Source of the DNA: Candidatus Nitrosopumilus sp.
GTDB taxonomy: Archaea; Thermoproteota; Nitrososphaeria; Nitrososphaerales; Nitrosopumilaceae
DNA: 5,232 nucleotides
NCBI GenBank assembly: GCA_013043295.1
Contig: JABDOO010000157.1
Span: 1 to 5,232 of the forward strand
Direction: 5' to 3'
The first letter of the stretch is position 1. Each line of letters begins with the position of its first letter. The notes beneath the pieces were generated by a model that was given only the letters and a program-made list of their open reading frames with translations, was not told the origin of the DNA and ran no database searches. Position numbers and translations under genes: made by a program. This document shows, piece after piece, positions 4,134 through 5,232 of this stretch.

Positions 4134-5232
4134 TCAAGTGAAAGAATATTTTTCTTTAAACGGTGAAAACGATCTTAATTCCTCAACAATTTTTTTTAAA
4201 GACTTTACAGTTTCTTCAATTTCTGATTCATTATTGAAAATACCAAGAGTCAATCTTAATGAACCTGTAATTTGTTCATGGGAAAATCCCATAGATTCCA
4301 AAACATGTGAAGCCTTTTGTGTATTCACAGAGCATGCTGAGCCAGTGGATGCTGCAATTCCATATTCATCAAGTTTGATTATAAGATCTTCACCATTAAC
4401 ACCAAGAAATGTAAAATGTGCATTATTTGGCAATCTAGAATTGGAATCTCCATTTAGAGTAACTTGGGGTATTTCATCTGTGACTTTGTGAATTAAAGTA
4501 TCTCGAAGTTTAGTTACGTATTCCATATTTTGAGTTAAATCATTTTTTGCAATTTCACATGCTTTGCCAAATCCTACAATATTTGCAACATTTTCAGTTC
4601 CAGAACGCAATCCATGCTCTTGTCCTCCACCCAAAATAACAGGATCAATTTGAATGCCCTTTCTGATGTATAATGCACCTATGCCCTTAGGGCCATGAAG
4701 TTTATGAGAAGAAATAGAGAGTAAATCTATGCCTAATTTTTTTACATCTATAGGAATCTTGCCTACTGCCTGAACAGCATCAGTGTGGAATGGGATTTTG
4801 TGCTCATTACAAATTTTGGCCAGCTCAGAAATTTTTTGAATGGTACCTACCTCATTATTTCCAAACATTATAGAAACAAGGCAAGTATTCTCAGAGATAT
4901 GATTTTCGAGTTCAGTTGGCTCAATCATCCCAAATTTATTTACAGGTAGATATTCAATATCTAATCCATTTTCAGACAGTTTTTTGCAGGGCTCTAAAAT
5001 AGCATCATGTTCAATAGATGAAGTAATAATTTTCTTAGACTTGTCATTTTTAGATATTCCTTGAAATACAGTATTGTTGGATTCAGTACCACCTGAAGTA
5101 ATTAAAATTTCAGATGGCTCTGCATTAATTAGAGAAGCAATTTGTTTTCGAGATTTTTCAATAGCTTTTCGAGCCATTCTCCCGTATCTGTGAATTGATG
5201 ATGCATTTCCATATTGTTCTTTTAGGTATGGT
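4134..5232 (-). CDS. cysteine desulfurase, NifS/IscS type (5' end beyond the window)
   Basis: This pyridoxal-phosphate enzyme removes sulfur from cysteine, giving alanine and a protein persulfide used for Fe-S clusters and tRNA thiolation. The visible 366 codons are open through the right edge, where PYLKEQYGNASSIHRYGR, typical of NifS N-termini, precedes the Met at 5177; that Met is internal. About 20 residues, including the expected YLDNAATT motif, are missing. Counting from that Met, key residues are TSGGTESNN (27-35), cofactor-stacking His57 in EHDA, Asn108 in NNEVGTIQ, Asp133 and Gln136 in TDAVQAVGK, Schiff-base Lys159 in SSHKLHGPKG (codon 4701-4703), Arg191 in RSGTEN and catalytic Cys282 in STGSACS (codon 4332-4334). 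The long Cys loop places it in group I (NifS/IscS) rather than SufS. The estimated full length of about 385 is normal. Whether it should be called iscS or nifS cannot be settled here; its scaffold partner is not in view. All catalytic residues are intact. Confidence 0.96.
   Translation of the reverse strand, partial: PYLKEQYGNASSIHRYGRMARKAIEKSRKQIASLINAEPSEILITSGGTESNNTVFQGISKNDKSKKIITSSIEHDAILEPCKKLSENGLDIEYLPVNKFGMIEPTELENHISENTCLVSIMFGNNEVGTIQKISELAKICNEHKIPFHTDAVQAVGKIPIDVKKLGIDLLSISSHKLHGPKGIGALYIRKGIQIDPVILGGGQEHGLRSGTENVANIVGFGKACEIAKNDLTQNMEYVTKLRDTLIHKVTDEIPQVTLNGDSNSRLPNNAHFTFLGVNGEDLIIKLDEYGIAASTGSACSVNTQKASHVLESMGFSHEQITGSLRLTLGIFNNESEIEETVKSLKKIVEELRSFSPFKEKYSFT
4149..4157 (+). 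terminator. possible terminator of surface gene 4 inside the convergent gene
   Basis: TTTTTCTTT begins 17 bases past the gene 4 stop, with a longer T8 run at 4190-4197. Because the next gene converges with only two bases between, any terminator for gene 4 must lie within the 3' end of the cysteine desulfurase. These are the only T tracts seen there. Confidence 0.35.

Noticed and set aside
4138..4491. Plus-strand open frame of 117 codons inside the cysteine desulfurase
   Set aside because: Antisense to the conserved catalytic Cys region; no independent coding evidence.
5175..5177. ATG at 5175-5177 as start of the cysteine desulfurase
   Set aside because: The frame stays open to the window edge and the 18 upstream codons read as conserved NifS sequence (YGNASSIH), so this Met is internal and the gene is partial.

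Overview
The window looks like part of a marine ammonia-oxidising archaeon (Nitrososphaerota/Thaumarchaeota, Nitrosopumilus-like). It is AT-rich. It carries the archaeal RNA polymerase gene rpoH followed directly by rpoB, uses TATA boxes about 27 bases before start codons (leaderless style), and has T-run terminators. Four of its proteins end in the PEFG tail, transmembrane helix and basic stub that I know from thaumarchaeal surface proteins. The genus assignment is an inference; no rRNA or other marker gene is present.

Layout: (1) positions 1-293, minus strand: the first 13 codons of rpoB and the complete rpoH, with the rpoH stop touching the rpoB start. (2) 294-471: a divergent intergenic region with promoters facing both ways and a few small AT palindromes. 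(3) 472-4131, plus strand: four consecutive genes for secreted, membrane-anchored PEFG-CTERM proteins of 275, 287, 306 and 273 residues. They are built from a signal peptide, Ig-like beta-sandwich modules (called A here), a second acidic beta-rich module (called B) and a C-terminal sorting/anchor tail. The order is A-B, A-A, (metal-ligand-rich N-terminus)-A-B and A-B. (4) 4134-5232, minus strand: a NifS/IscS-type cysteine desulfurase that lacks only its extreme N-terminus, which lies beyond the window. It is convergent with the fourth surface gene, with two bases between the stop codons.

The main signal is in the surface-protein cluster. Genes 1, 2 and 3 share an exactly identical 80-base block encoding the PEFG tail and transmembrane helix, although the rest of the genes have diverged widely. 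This points to recent gene conversion or module exchange at the 3' ends. Gene 4 has the same architecture but an independently diverged tail. Genes 1-3 each have their own TATA-like element with TAAATAG ending 23-24 bases before the ATG, and each is followed by a T-rich terminator. They therefore look like separately transcribed, duplicated cell-surface genes rather than one operon. Gene 3 is the odd member, with a His/Met/Cys-rich mature N-terminus and four cysteines, which suggests metal binding or a disulfide on the cell surface. The flanking rpoH-rpoB and cysteine desulfurase genes are housekeeping genes with no evident functional link to the cluster.
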